Assembly: GCA_026414605.1 (NCBI GenBank) | Contig: JAOAIP010000045.1 | Location: 1-64,000, forward strand | Origin: Bacteroidia bacterium | GTDB lineage: Bacteria; Bacteroidota; Bacteroidia; B-17B0; Aurantibacillaceae | Length of the DNA: 64,000 nucleotides | Direction of reading: 5' to 3' | Shown: piece after piece, positions 17,019 through 25,834 of the stretch | How the letters are laid out: every line of letters starts with the position of its first letter | How positions within the stretch are numbered: the first letter of the stretch is position 1 | Notes under the pieces: generated by a model | The model's input: the letters and a program-made list of their open reading frames with translations, nothing else | Told to the model about the DNA's origin: nothing | Databases searched by the model: none | Made by a program: the position numbers and the translations under genes

Positions 17019-18080
17019 TTAATCTCTCTTCCAAATACTAATACTATCCGTATCGTTTTCAAAAGTGTGTGAAAGTATTAGTGATTGGGGTGATATAGGG
17101 GCTTTTATACCTTCATTAAATACAACTTTTTTACTTTTCAACACTCTTATTTCATCAAATAAAAATTGATTGATAAATGCTTGCAAGGTCTTTGTTCCAC
17201 CTTCAATTAATACACTAACAATGTTTAATTCATATAAATGTTGTATAATTTCTTGTTCTTTATTTTCCCAATTAATTTTTTTGAATAAGATATTTTGACT
17301 TTCTTCTTCTTTGATAGTATTAAATAGTATTACTCTTTCTGTTCCTTTAAACATATTGTAAGAAAAGATGTCTTCGGGAATTTCTCTACAGACAACTATT
17401 TTAATTGGATTTTTTCCTTCAACATATCGTACATTTAAGTATGGATTGTCTTTTACAAGTGTATTGTATCCTATCAAAATACTATGTTCTTCGCTTCTCC
17501 ATTGATGTACTAATTTCAATGTTTCTTTTCCGCTAATTATGTTTTCGTTTTTTTGACTAAAAGAGTATTTACTGATAAAACCATCTTTTGTTTCAGCCCA
17601 TTTTAAGATAATATAAGGACGCTTTAAGCGGTGATAAGTAAAAAAACGTTTATTTAATTCAATGGCTTCTTTTTCTTTTACACCAAGGGTAATGCTCACA
17701 CCATTTTTTTTCAATTTTTCAATTCCTTTGCCGGCTACTAAAGGATTGATATCTGTTGTTGCAATGATGACTTTTTTAATTCCTTTTTTGAGTATTAAGT
17801 CGGTACAAGGTGGTGTTTTGCCAAAATGAGCACAAGGTTCTAATGTTACATAGAGTTCTACTTCATTCCATTGATGGAATCCTTGTTGTTCTAATTGAAG
17901 AATAGCATTAACTTCTGCGTGATTGCCACCATAATATTGATGATATCCTTGACTTACAATTGTATTGTTAAGAACAATGACACATCCTACTAATGGATTA
18001 GGATGCACATAGCCACCACCTTTTTTAGCAAGGTCAATGGCTACTTGCATAAAATACTCGCTGTTATCAGAAACACCCAT
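17019..18080 (-). CDS. ribD: Bifunctional riboflavin biosynthesis deaminase/reductase
   Basis: A 353-residue enzyme for the second and third steps of riboflavin synthesis: deamination of the GTP-derived pyrimidine, then NADPH reduction of the ribosyl side chain. The deaminase half (about 1-145) has the zinc site HAEVNAI and PCAHFGKTPPC, plus VHPNPLVGCVI. The reductase half (about 150-353) has RPYIILKWAETKDG and a late SVLIEGGTKTLQAF motif. Both domains are complete. It lies 20 bases downstream of an MFS transporter gene on the same strand and is probably cotranscribed. No FMN riboswitch is visible upstream of the pair. Confidence 0.96.
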   Translation of the reverse strand: MGVSDNSEYFMQVAIDLAKKGGGYVHPNPLVGCVIVLNNTIVSQGYHQYYGGNHAEVNAILQLEQQGFHQWNEVELYVTLEPCAHFGKTPPCTDLILKKGIKKVIIATTDINPLVAGKGIEKLKKNGVSITLGVKEKEAIELNKRFFTYHRLKRPYIILKWAETKDGFISKYSFSQKNENIISGKETLKLVHQWRSEEHSILIGYNTLVKDNPYLNVRYVEGKNPIKIVVCREIPEDIFSYNMFKGTERVILFNTIKEEESQNILFKKINWENKEQEIIQHLYELNIVSVLIEGGTKTLQAFINQFLFDEIRVLKSKKVVFNEGIKAPISPQSLILSHTFENDTDSISIWKRD

Positions 18081-18100
18081 TTACAATAAAATGTATTTTA

Positions 18101-19384
18101 CTATGGAATAACTTCTTCTTCACCTTCAATATAATTCAGTTCTTTATGAAAGGTCTCATCTAATTTATACACAGACCAGAGTGCTAATGCAAAAATAATT
18201 ATGCCGATAATAATAGCAGAATTTACAGTTCCAACAATGTCTTTTAAGTATAAATGAGAAATAGACATCAAAGGAACAGAACCACGAACAAAGTTAGGAG
18301 CCGTAGTAGCCACAGTTCCACGGATATTAGTGCCAAAAGATTCAGCAGCAGTAGCCATAAATACTGCCCAATATCCTGCGAAATATCCTAACACAAATAC
18401 AATAGAATAAAACCACAACAAAGAATCCTGTACAAAAGCAAAATATACAAATGTGGCAAGCATCGTACCAAGGATAAAAATATACAATGCTTTTTTACGA
18501 CTGCGTAATTTTTGACTTAAAAATCCACTGGACAAATCGCCAAGTGATACGCCCATATATTCAACCATTATTGGTATTCTTGCTTCTTTTGGGTAATTAT
18601 GCATTCCTAATGCCTTGGTCATTTCTGGGGCAAATTGTATAAGCATATAAGTAACATACCATACAGGTAAGGCAATAATAATCACAGATAGATATTTTAA
18701 TAAGACATTTGGATGAGAAAATAGATATAAGAAATTTCCTTTTTGAGTTTTACTTGATTTTAATTGGCTATACATTCCTGATTCATACACGCCGATGCGT
18801 AAGATTAAGAGCAAAAATCCTAATGCACCGCCGATATAATAAGACATTCGCCAATTATTGATGTAATAAGTTGTAAGTCCGGCAAACACTGCTCCTAATA
18901 AACCAATAGTAGCCACCATTGTTGTTCCTATACCACGAGTTTCTTTGGGCATAGTTTCGGATACTAAAGTAATACCGGCACCTAATTCTCCTGCTAAACC
19001 AAAACCAGAAATAAAACGAAGTAGTGCATAAGATGTAGTGTCTTGCACCATTCCATTCAAAACATTAGCAATAGAATAAGTAATAATGCTTCCAAATAAT
19101 ACAGATAATCGTCCTTTTTTATCGGCTAATATACCCCACACAATGCCACCTATTAGCATTCCAAACATTTGCCAGTTTAATAACTTTGTTCCTATTTCTT
19201 CAACATACTTATCCATATTGGCTAATTCTTCGGGCGGTAATGTGTGAGATAAAATATCTTTTAATGATGCTACTCTTTCCATCCCAAATAATACTAAATC
19301 ATAGATGTCTACAAAATAACCCAGTGCTGCAACAATGACTACTTTATTGAAAATACTTGTGTAATAACCCGATGAATGTTTCAT
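18101..19384 (-). CDS. Major facilitator superfamily transporter
   Basis: A 427-residue inner-membrane protein with about twelve transmembrane helices. The loop between helices 2 and 3 has the MFS signature (GILADKKGRLSVLFGS, compare GxLaDrxGrr), and helix 4 reads RFISGFGLAGELGAGITLVSETMP, as in the sugar/metabolite:H+ symporter group. The central loop is short. The substrate cannot be told. Because ribD follows only 20 bases downstream, transport of a riboflavin-related compound is possible but not supported by any motif; carboxylate or sugar transport is as likely. Confidence 0.85.
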   Translation of the reverse strand: MKHSSGYYTSIFNKVVIVAALGYFVDIYDLVLFGMERVASLKDILSHTLPPEELANMDKYVEEIGTKLLNWQMFGMLIGGIVWGILADKKGRLSVLFGSIITYSIANVLNGMVQDTTSYALLRFISGFGLAGELGAGITLVSETMPKETRGIGTTMVATIGLLGAVFAGLTTYYINNWRMSYYIGGALGFLLLILRIGVYESGMYSQLKSSKTQKGNFLYLFSHPNVLLKYLSVIIIALPVWYVTYMLIQFAPEMTKALGMHNYPKEARIPIMVEYMGVSLGDLSSGFLSQKLRSRKKALYIFILGTMLATFVYFAFVQDSLLWFYSIVFVLGYFAGYWAVFMATAAESFGTNIRGTVATTAPNFVRGSVPLMSISHLYLKDIVGTVNSAIIIGIIIFALALWSVYKLDETFHKELNYIEGEEEVIP

Positions 19385-19474
19385 AGTGTATTTTTTTAAG
19401 GAGATTGTTAGAAAGCGATAAAATACCTATATCCAATTTATATTGTCCTGCTTTATTTTTGTAAATAAAAAATT

Positions 19475-21130
19475 TTAGGTACGAATAACACCTACATTAA
19501 AAGGTTTTTCAATAGGAGCGTGATTAGCCATTTCTATACCCATAGAAATTACTTTGCGTGTTTCTAATGGATCAATAATAGCATCAATCCACAAACGAGC
19601 GGCGGCATAATAGGGAGACATTTGTTTGTCATAACGTGACTTGATTTTTTCAAAAAGTTCTTTTTCTCTTTCGGGAGTAATTTGTTCGCCTTTGGCTTTT
19701 AGAGAAGCCGTTTCAATTTGTAAAAGAGTTTTAGCGGCTTGTGCACCACCCATTACGGCTATTTGAGCCGATGGCCACGCTACAATTAAACGTGGATCAT
19801 ACGCTTTTCCGCACATTGCATAGTTGCCTGCACCAAAACTATTTCCAACAATAATGGTAAATTTTGGAACCACAGAATTACTCATCGCATTTACCATTTT
19901 AGCACCGTCTTTTATAATTCCGCCATGTTCGCTTTTTGATCCAACCATAAAGCCCGTTACGTCTTGAATAAACACAAGTGGTATTTTCTTTTGATTACAA
20001 TTCATAATAAAGTGTGCTGCTTTATCGGCACTATCACTATAAATAACACCACCAAACTGCATTTCACCTTTTTTGGTCTTTACGACTTTTCTTTGATTAG
20101 CCACTATACCAACTGCCCATCCATCAATACGGGCATAAGCACAAATTATAGTTTTACCATATAATGCTTTGTATTCATCAAATTCTCCATTGTCTACCAA
20201 TCGTTCAATGATTTCATACATATCGTATTGCTTATCTCTTGAATCAGGGATTATTCCGTTGATTTCATTGGGGTCTTTCTTGGGCGGAGCAGGTGCAATG
20301 CGATTAAAACCTGCTTTTGGAAATTCTCCCAACTTACTCATTATTCTTTTGATTCTATCAAGGCAATCTTTATCGTTTGCACATTTGTAGTCCGTTACAC
20401 CAGAAATTTCGCAATGGGTAGTAGCACCACCTAAGGTTTCGTTATCTACATCTTCTCCAATAGCGGCTTTTACAAGATAAGATCCTGCCAAAAAAATAGT
20501 ACCTGTTTTATCAACAATCATGGCTTCATCGCTCATAATGGGCAGGTAAGCACCTCCTGCTACGCAACTTCCCATAATAGCGGCAATCTGCGGAATACCA
20601 CGGCTACTCATTACGGCATTGTTACGAAATATCCTGCCAAAATGTTCTTTGTCAGGAAAAATTTCGTCTTGCATGGGCAAATAAACGCCTGCACTATCTA
20701 CTAAATAAATAATAGGTATTCGGTTTTCCATTGCAATTTCTTGGGCTCGTAGATTCTTTTTGCCTGTTATAGGAAACCAAGCCCCTGCTTTTACAGTAGC
20801 ATCATTAGCCACGACAATACATTGTTTCCCGCTTACATATCCTAATACTACCACTACTCCACCAGAAGGACAACCTCCGTGTTCTTGATACATTTCATAT
20901 CCGGCTAATGCACCAATTTCAAAACGTGGTTTATCTTTGTCTAATAAATAATCAATGCGGTCACGAGCGGTCATTTTTCCCTGTTCATGCTGTTTGGCTA
21001 TTTTGTCCTTTCCTCCACCGAGATAAATTTTACTTAAAATTTGATTAAGATTAGATACTGCCAATCGCATTACATCTGCATTTCTATTAAATTCTAAATC
21101 TTCTTTTTTTAGGGTATCATTAGTTGCCAT
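19475..21130 (-). CDS. Acyl-CoA carboxylase beta (carboxyltransferase) subunit
   Basis: A 551-residue cytoplasmic enzyme with two crotonase-like halves. It moves CO2 from carboxybiotin to an acyl-CoA. The segments FPDKEHFGRIFRNNAVMSS, MGSCVAGGAYLP and GTIFLAGSYLVKAA are closest to 3-methylcrotonyl-CoA carboxylase beta (leucine breakdown) rather than to the shorter propionyl-CoA carboxylase. The length also fits. The second half has FIQDVTGFMVG and VVPKFTIIVGNSFGAGNYAMCG. The biotin carboxylase/carrier partner is not in the window, so the substrate stays open. The gene is flanked by an MFS gene and a divergent cobalamin adenosyltransferase gene. Confidence 0.92.
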   Translation of the reverse strand: MATNDTLKKEDLEFNRNADVMRLAVSNLNQILSKIYLGGGKDKIAKQHEQGKMTARDRIDYLLDKDKPRFEIGALAGYEMYQEHGGCPSGGVVVVLGYVSGKQCIVVANDATVKAGAWFPITGKKNLRAQEIAMENRIPIIYLVDSAGVYLPMQDEIFPDKEHFGRIFRNNAVMSSRGIPQIAAIMGSCVAGGAYLPIMSDEAMIVDKTGTIFLAGSYLVKAAIGEDVDNETLGGATTHCEISGVTDYKCANDKDCLDRIKRIMSKLGEFPKAGFNRIAPAPPKKDPNEINGIIPDSRDKQYDMYEIIERLVDNGEFDEYKALYGKTIICAYARIDGWAVGIVANQRKVVKTKKGEMQFGGVIYSDSADKAAHFIMNCNQKKIPLVFIQDVTGFMVGSKSEHGGIIKDGAKMVNAMSNSVVPKFTIIVGNSFGAGNYAMCGKAYDPRLIVAWPSAQIAVMGGAQAAKTLLQIETASLKAKGEQITPEREKELFEKIKSRYDKQMSPYYAAARLWIDAIIDPLETRKVISMGIEMANHAPIEKPFNVGVIRT

Positions 21131-21304
21131 AAATTAAATTTTTGCTCAAAAATGCGAAAAATTGGTGTATTCATAAAATCAAAAAAATTATATGTACAAT
21201 TTTAATACAATGTGGAATTTTGATGTTTTACATATAAATAAAAAACAATTTTCGGGTAGAATGAAATTATTTAATTAAATTGGCGACAAATGAAATGATA
21301 GAAT

Positions 21305-21892
21305 ATGGCGTCTAAAATTTATACCAAAACAGGAGATAAGGGAAATACTGGATTATTTGGTGGTACAAGAGTTTCAAAAGATGATTTGCAAATAGAAGCG
21401 TACGGAACGGTAGATGAGTTGAATTCTTATATTGGATTATTGAGAGATTTGATATTAAGTTCGGATATAGAAGATAAAGAAAAAATCCATCAGTTTTTAT
21501 TAGATATTCAAGATAGATTGTTTAGCATAGGATCGCATTTGGCAACAGATGTATCTAAAATGGAAAAAGTAAAGGATATGTTGCCACCTTTATTTGATGC
21601 GGATATTCAGGCATTAGAAAAAGCCATTGATGAGATGGAAGAACATTTAGAACCAATGAAGTTTTTTGTCTTACCAGGTGGGCATCCTTTGGTATCACAT
21701 TGTCATATTGCAAGATGCATTTGTAGAAGATCTGAAAGAAATGTAGTGCGTTATTCTCGTCATCATAATACAATAGATCCACATATTTTACCATACTTAA
21801 ACAGATTATCAGATTACTTATTTGTACTTTCAAGATACATTACCAAACTACTTGGTGCCCCTGAATTTCCATGGATTCCTAAAAGACAATAA
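21305..21892 (+). CDS. pduO: Cob(I)alamin adenosyltransferase, PduO type
   Basis: A 195-residue cytoplasmic enzyme that attaches the adenosyl group of ATP to cob(I)alamin to make coenzyme B12. The PduO pattern is complete: IYTKTGDKGNTGLFGGTRVSKD at the ATP site, EAYGTVDELNSYIG, and CRRSERNVV near residue 140. The last part, RLSDYLFVLSRY, is also typical. Adenosylcobalamin would serve, for example, methylmalonyl-CoA mutase, which fits the divergent acyl-CoA carboxylase gene; that link is inference. There is no cobalamin riboswitch in the 174-base gap upstream. A histidine kinase gene follows directly. Confidence 0.95.
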   Translation: MASKIYTKTGDKGNTGLFGGTRVSKDDLQIEAYGTVDELNSYIGLLRDLILSSDIEDKEKIHQFLLDIQDRLFSIGSHLATDVSKMEKVKDMLPPLFDADIQALEKAIDEMEEHLEPMKFFVLPGGHPLVSHCHIARCICRRSERNVVRYSRHHNTIDPHILPYLNRLSDYLFVLSRYITKLLGAPEFPWIPKRQ

Positions 21893-21894
21893 TT

Positions 21895-21912
21895 TATATA
21901 TATATATATATA
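21895..21912. repeat. (TA)9 microsatellite before the histidine kinase start codon
   Basis: Nine uninterrupted TA units start 3 bases after the pduO stop codon and run directly into the ATG of the histidine kinase gene, whose A is the last base of the tract. Unit loss or gain by slippage would change the distance and the frame between the two genes and the folding of the start region. Confidence 0.85.
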
Positions 21913-23162
21913 TGATAAAAACTTTAAGATCATTGGTTGATGTTGGAATAGATAGTAATACAGATCTTAAAAGTGTATTTAAAATTCGCTTTGTTAATGG
22001 ATTGCATATTCTAATATTAATTATTTTGTTAATCGGCATTACAAATTGGATAATATTAAATAAATTGCCATTTGCTATTATTGAAGGAGTATGCTTGGCT
22101 TTGTCTATTGTAGGATTGATATTAAACAAATGGCGATATTTTAATGCATCATTGGCTTTGTTTTATATTTATACAAATATCCTTATTATCTATAATGTAG
22201 AATTGTATCCCCTTGAAGTCGCTGGTTATGCATATTATTTTCCCTTTGCAATGGTTCTTGGTATCAACAATATGTCTGTATTGAAAAATAAAATTACTTA
22301 TTCATTTTTATTGTTATCTTTTATTGTGTTTCTAATAGTAATTTTTCTTGATCTTTCATTTTTAATACCTAAAAGTTGGTATGTTACATTTTCAAATCAT
22401 GAAATAGATTATATCCGTTCTCTTAATATCGCCATTGCAGGGCTTTGTGTGGTGTTTTTTACGGCATTTTATATGTGGTTATCTAATAAACAAACAGAGG
22501 AAATTAAAATTTTAATTCAAAAAGAAAAAGATCTTCATGAAGAATTGAAACAATCTTTAATGCAAAAAGAAATTTTATTAGCAGAAGTTCATCATAGAGT
22601 AAAAAATAATTTAGCCGTTTTAAATAGCATGATAAATATGAAAATGAATAATCATAACAATCAAAATATAGATCAGATATTAAATTCATTACAAAACAGA
22701 ATACACAATATGAGTATGATACATAATTTGCTTTATCGTCAAGAAAATATAGATTCTATAAAGATAGAGGATTTTATTCAAAAAACAATTCAATCAAGCA
22801 TTCAATATAATCAAGCAGATTCTATACAATTAATAGAAAACTATGATGAATTGGGTACTATAAAAACAGCCGCTATTATACCAATAGGTATTATTGTGAA
22901 TGAAATGGTTACGAATTCTATTCTACACGCTTTTCCTAACAAGTATAATCCTACTTTAAACCTTAATATCTATATGCAGGGAGATGATATTGTGATTAAT
23001 TATTCTGATAATGGAATGGGATTAAATAACTCATATCAAGAGGGTTTAGGTTTTGAAATTATTTACTTATTGGTTGAACAATTAAATGGTCAAATTCGTT
23101 TGGAAGACAATAATGGATTGCATATCAAAATTAATATCCCTAAAAATGAACTCGTAAATTAA
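21912..23162 (+). CDS. Membrane sensor histidine kinase, HisKA_2 type
   Basis: A 416-residue protein: about six transmembrane helices in residues 25-205, then a linker helix, a HisKA_2 dimerisation domain with EVHHRVKNNLAVLN (His227/His228) and a HATPase_c domain with VNEMVTNSILHAF (N box) and YSDNGMGL (G1). Kinases of this class often signal through unusual response regulators. No regulator gene is adjacent. The start MIKTLRS is chosen because the longer frame runs back through the TA tract into pduO. Its stop codon shares the palindrome TTAA (23159-23162) with the stop of the converging rsmI gene. What it senses is unknown. Confidence 0.88.
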   Translation: MIKTLRSLVDVGIDSNTDLKSVFKIRFVNGLHILILIILLIGITNWIILNKLPFAIIEGVCLALSIVGLILNKWRYFNASLALFYIYTNILIIYNVELYPLEVAGYAYYFPFAMVLGINNMSVLKNKITYSFLLLSFIVFLIVIFLDLSFLIPKSWYVTFSNHEIDYIRSLNIAIAGLCVVFFTAFYMWLSNKQTEEIKILIQKEKDLHEELKQSLMQKEILLAEVHHRVKNNLAVLNSMINMKMNNHNNQNIDQILNSLQNRIHNMSMIHNLLYRQENIDSIKIEDFIQKTIQSSIQYNQADSIQLIENYDELGTIKTAAIIPIGIIVNEMVTNSILHAFPNKYNPTLNLNIYMQGDDIVINYSDNGMGLNNSYQEGLGFEIIYLLVEQLNGQIRLEDNNGLHIKINIPKNELVN

Positions 23163-23827
23163 ATAACAATAACAAATTCGCCTTTGGGAGGATGATGTGT
23201 AAAATGAGTAATAAGTTCTTCTATTTTACCTCTTAAATGTTCTTCAAACATCTTTGATATTTCTCTTGAAATACTAATTTCTTTATCACCACCATAGATA
23301 TTTTTCAAATCTTCAAGAGTTTTAATTAATTTATGTGGGCTTTCATACAAAACTATAGTATAAGGCAGTTGTGCCATTTCTTTTAGTTTACTTTGTCTTC
23401 CTTTTTTAGGGGGTAAAAAACCGATAAACACAAAATGATGTAAGGGTTTTCCACTACACACAAGTGCAGGTACAAATGCAGTAGCACCAGGTAAGCATTC
23501 TACTTTGATATCATTTGAAATACATTCTTTAACGATTAAATAGCCAGGGTCAGAAATAGCAGGTGTTCCTGCATCGCTGATGAGTGCGATGTTTTTTCCT
23601 TGATTTAAATCGTTAATGATGTTTTGAAGTATAGAATGTTCATTAAAAGCATGGTAGGATTTTAATGGCGTAGAGATATTGTAATGTTGAAGAAGTGGCT
23701 TAGAGGTTCTTGTATCTTCAGCAAGAATGTAATCTACTTGTTGCAAAACTTCAATAGCCCTTAGTGTTATATCTTTAAGATTGCCTATTGGCGTGGGTAC
23801 TATGTATAATTTTCCTTTGTTGGACAT
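23159..23827 (-). CDS. rsmI: 16S rRNA (cytidine-1402-2'-O)-methyltransferase
   Basis: A 222-residue SAM-dependent methyltransferase of the tetrapyrrole-methylase fold that methylates the ribose of C1402 in the ribosomal decoding centre. It has the family start KLYIVPTPIGNLKDITLRA, the AEDTRTSKPLL motif, ALISDAGTPAISDPG and the late KGEFVIVI. It ends right after that motif, which is the short form found in Bacteroidota; E. coli RsmI is longer (286). The thiF-like gene lies 19 bases upstream on the same strand. Its 3' end overlaps the converging kinase gene by four bases. Confidence 0.95.
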   Translation of the reverse strand: MSNKGKLYIVPTPIGNLKDITLRAIEVLQQVDYILAEDTRTSKPLLQHYNISTPLKSYHAFNEHSILQNIINDLNQGKNIALISDAGTPAISDPGYLIVKECISNDIKVECLPGATAFVPALVCSGKPLHHFVFIGFLPPKKGRQSKLKEMAQLPYTIVLYESPHKLIKTLEDLKNIYGGDKEISISREISKMFEEHLRGKIEELITHFTHHPPKGEFVIVI

Positions 23828-23846
23828 AAATAATCAAATTAGTAAT

Positions 23847-24560
23847 TTAATAACGGATAATTTGTTGTTTGAAATTCCATAAATCAGAAAGTATTAGAGT
23901 ATTTGTCCATTCTTGGGCTTTGCCAGTAATGCAAAACACAATGAGTTGAGCCATTAAAGATGCACAGTGTGTGGTTACTGTATTGATGACACCTGCTTCT
24001 GCACAAGATGGGGCTTCTTCGGGGTTAGGTGGTTCTGGAAACAAATCCCGAAGATGTTTACTGCCATTGTAATTAAACAATGCTACTTGTGATGTCCATT
24101 TAAAAATGCTTCCAAATACTAATGGTTTTTGATATTGCACACAAACGTCATTTACTAAATAACGTGTTGTAAAATTATCTGTTCCGTCTGCGATAATATC
24201 ATAATTAGGAAGAATGTTATGAATGTTTGATTCGTCTAATAGTACAGGATGTTCTATAATTTCAATAAATGGATTTCGTTGCTTAATTTTTTGAGTGGCT
24301 AAAGAGGATTTGGGTTGATTAATTTCGTTGTAATAATAAAGATACTGTCTATGTAAGTTGTGAATAGCCACAGAGTCAAAATCTACAATGCCTATTTTCC
24401 CAATTCCAATTCCACTGCACATTTGTAACAATGGCGATCCGAGTCCGCCTGCACCTATTATTAGTAGAGATGTGTTTTTGGCTTTTTCTTGATGGAGTAG
24501 ACCAAAATTATCCAGTATGATTTGTCGTTGGTAGTATTTGAACTCATCAGGAGTAAGCAT
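23847..24560 (-). CDS. thiF: ThiF/MoeB-family adenylyltransferase
   Basis: A 237-residue E1-like enzyme that adenylates the C-terminus of a small sulfur-carrier protein. It shows the ATP-binding GAGGLGSPLLQ, the VDFDSVAIHNLHRQYLY motif and PSCAEAGV, whose Cys aligns with the reactive Cys of ThiF. The first of the two zinc CxxC pairs of classical MoeB/ThiF is missing (the place reads HLRDLFPEPP), so the zinc site is probably absent. thiH lies 21 bases upstream, which favours thiazole synthesis over molybdopterin. thiS, thiG and thiC are not in the window. Confidence 0.85.
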   Translation of the reverse strand: MLTPDEFKYYQRQIILDNFGLLHQEKAKNTSLLIIGAGGLGSPLLQMCSGIGIGKIGIVDFDSVAIHNLHRQYLYYYNEINQPKSSLATQKIKQRNPFIEIIEHPVLLDESNIHNILPNYDIIADGTDNFTTRYLVNDVCVQYQKPLVFGSIFKWTSQVALFNYNGSKHLRDLFPEPPNPEEAPSCAEAGVINTVTTHCASLMAQLIVFCITGKAQEWTNTLILSDLWNFKQQIIRY

Positions 24561-24581
24561 AGAGTAAGGGATATTATTAGA

Positions 24582-25700
24582 TTAGTCAAACAGAGCGTAT
24601 TCCCAATCTTTGAAAACGGCTTCCAGTCCTTTGTTTTTGAGTACTTGTATGATTTCTTCTAAACTACGATGGTCATCTATTTCAAATTGTTCTAATGATG
24701 TGGGTTCTATTGTATAGCCACCAGGATTTGTTTTTGATTCAGCACTCATTGTGGTAAAGCCAATATCTACTAATTCATCTCTAAATTCCGCCCTTTCTCT
24801 TGTAGAAAGTGAAAGTTCTACATCGGGATTAAAAATACGATAAGCACATACTAATTGTTTTAATTCTTCATCTTGAATATGAATGTTTTCTTGAATAGCA
24901 CCAATAGCAGGACGAATGCGAGGAAATGATATAGAAAATCGGGATTTCCAATACTTTTTTTGTAAATAATTTAAGTGTAATGCTGTGAAAAAAGAATCTA
25001 CACGCCAATCTTCTAAACCTAATAAAACACCTAATCCAATTTTGTGAATTTCTGCTTTGCCTATTCTATCGGGTGTTTCAAGACGATAATAAAAATTGCT
25101 TTTTTTCCCTTTTGGGTGATATTGCTTATAGTTATTGATGTTGTAGGTTTCTTGATAAACTAATACGGCATAGATATTTTTTTGTGCTAATAATTGATAT
25201 TCTTCATATTCCAAAGGTTGCACTTCAATTGAAATATTTGAAAAATAATTTTTTAATATGTCAATAGCATTGTTTAAATAATCAACGTGTACATTTTGAT
25301 TGTCTTCTCCTGTTACGATTAAAACGTGTTCAAATCCTTTTTTCTTCAAAAATTCTGCTTCTTGTCTAATTTCATTATCATTTAGGGTTTTACGAGGTAT
25401 TTTGTTATTAAAACTAAATCCACAATAAGTACAGATATTTTTACATTCATTAGATAAATATAATGGAGCAAATAACCAGATGTTTTTACCAAACCGTTGT
25501 CTTGTAAGATATTGGCTTTTTTGGATCATTTGTGGTAAAAATGTTTTGGCTGCAGGAGAAATGAGAATAGCAAAGTCATTAGGAGTGAGTTCGTTTTTTT
25601 GTAAGACCTCTTTCACTTGATGTGGCTTTGTAGAATAGATAAAATCTTTTATATCCTCCCATTTGTATTGTGCAAATATGTCTTTAAAAGAATTAACCAT
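24582..25700 (-). CDS. thiH: 2-iminoacetate synthase (radical SAM tyrosine lyase)
   Basis: A 372-residue radical SAM enzyme that splits tyrosine to give dehydroglycine for the thiazole half of thiamine. The cluster-binding Cys86, Cys90 and Cys93 lie in CKNICTYCGF, which is the CxxxCxxC form. Other family segments are YRLETPDRIGKAEIHKIGLGVLLGLEDWR and the late MSAESKTNPGGY. The length is typical (E. coli 377). thiF follows after 21 bases. A -7-like TATCTTTG (minus strand, 25778-25771) lies in the 134-base gap upstream; I found no TPP riboswitch motif there. Confidence 0.95.
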   Translation of the reverse strand: MVNSFKDIFAQYKWEDIKDFIYSTKPHQVKEVLQKNELTPNDFAILISPAAKTFLPQMIQKSQYLTRQRFGKNIWLFAPLYLSNECKNICTYCGFSFNNKIPRKTLNDNEIRQEAEFLKKKGFEHVLIVTGEDNQNVHVDYLNNAIDILKNYFSNISIEVQPLEYEEYQLLAQKNIYAVLVYQETYNINNYKQYHPKGKKSNFYYRLETPDRIGKAEIHKIGLGVLLGLEDWRVDSFFTALHLNYLQKKYWKSRFSISFPRIRPAIGAIQENIHIQDEELKQLVCAYRIFNPDVELSLSTRERAEFRDELVDIGFTTMSAESKTNPGGYTIEPTSLEQFEIDDHRSLEEIIQVLKNKGLEAVFKDWEYALFD

Positions 25701-25834
25701 TAATTTTTTATTTAAGAAATTGTGTATGAAAGAAATATTCGTTCATTTAAATTTTCAAAAGAGAATAACACAAAGATAGCACAAATTTCTGTGGCAGTAA
25801 AAAAATTTCGTTTCAAAATTCACTGATCCATTAT

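Noticed and set aside
25701-25834. Possible TPP riboswitch upstream of thiH
   Set aside because: Neither the CTGAGA nor the ACCTGA core of the THI element is present in either orientation.
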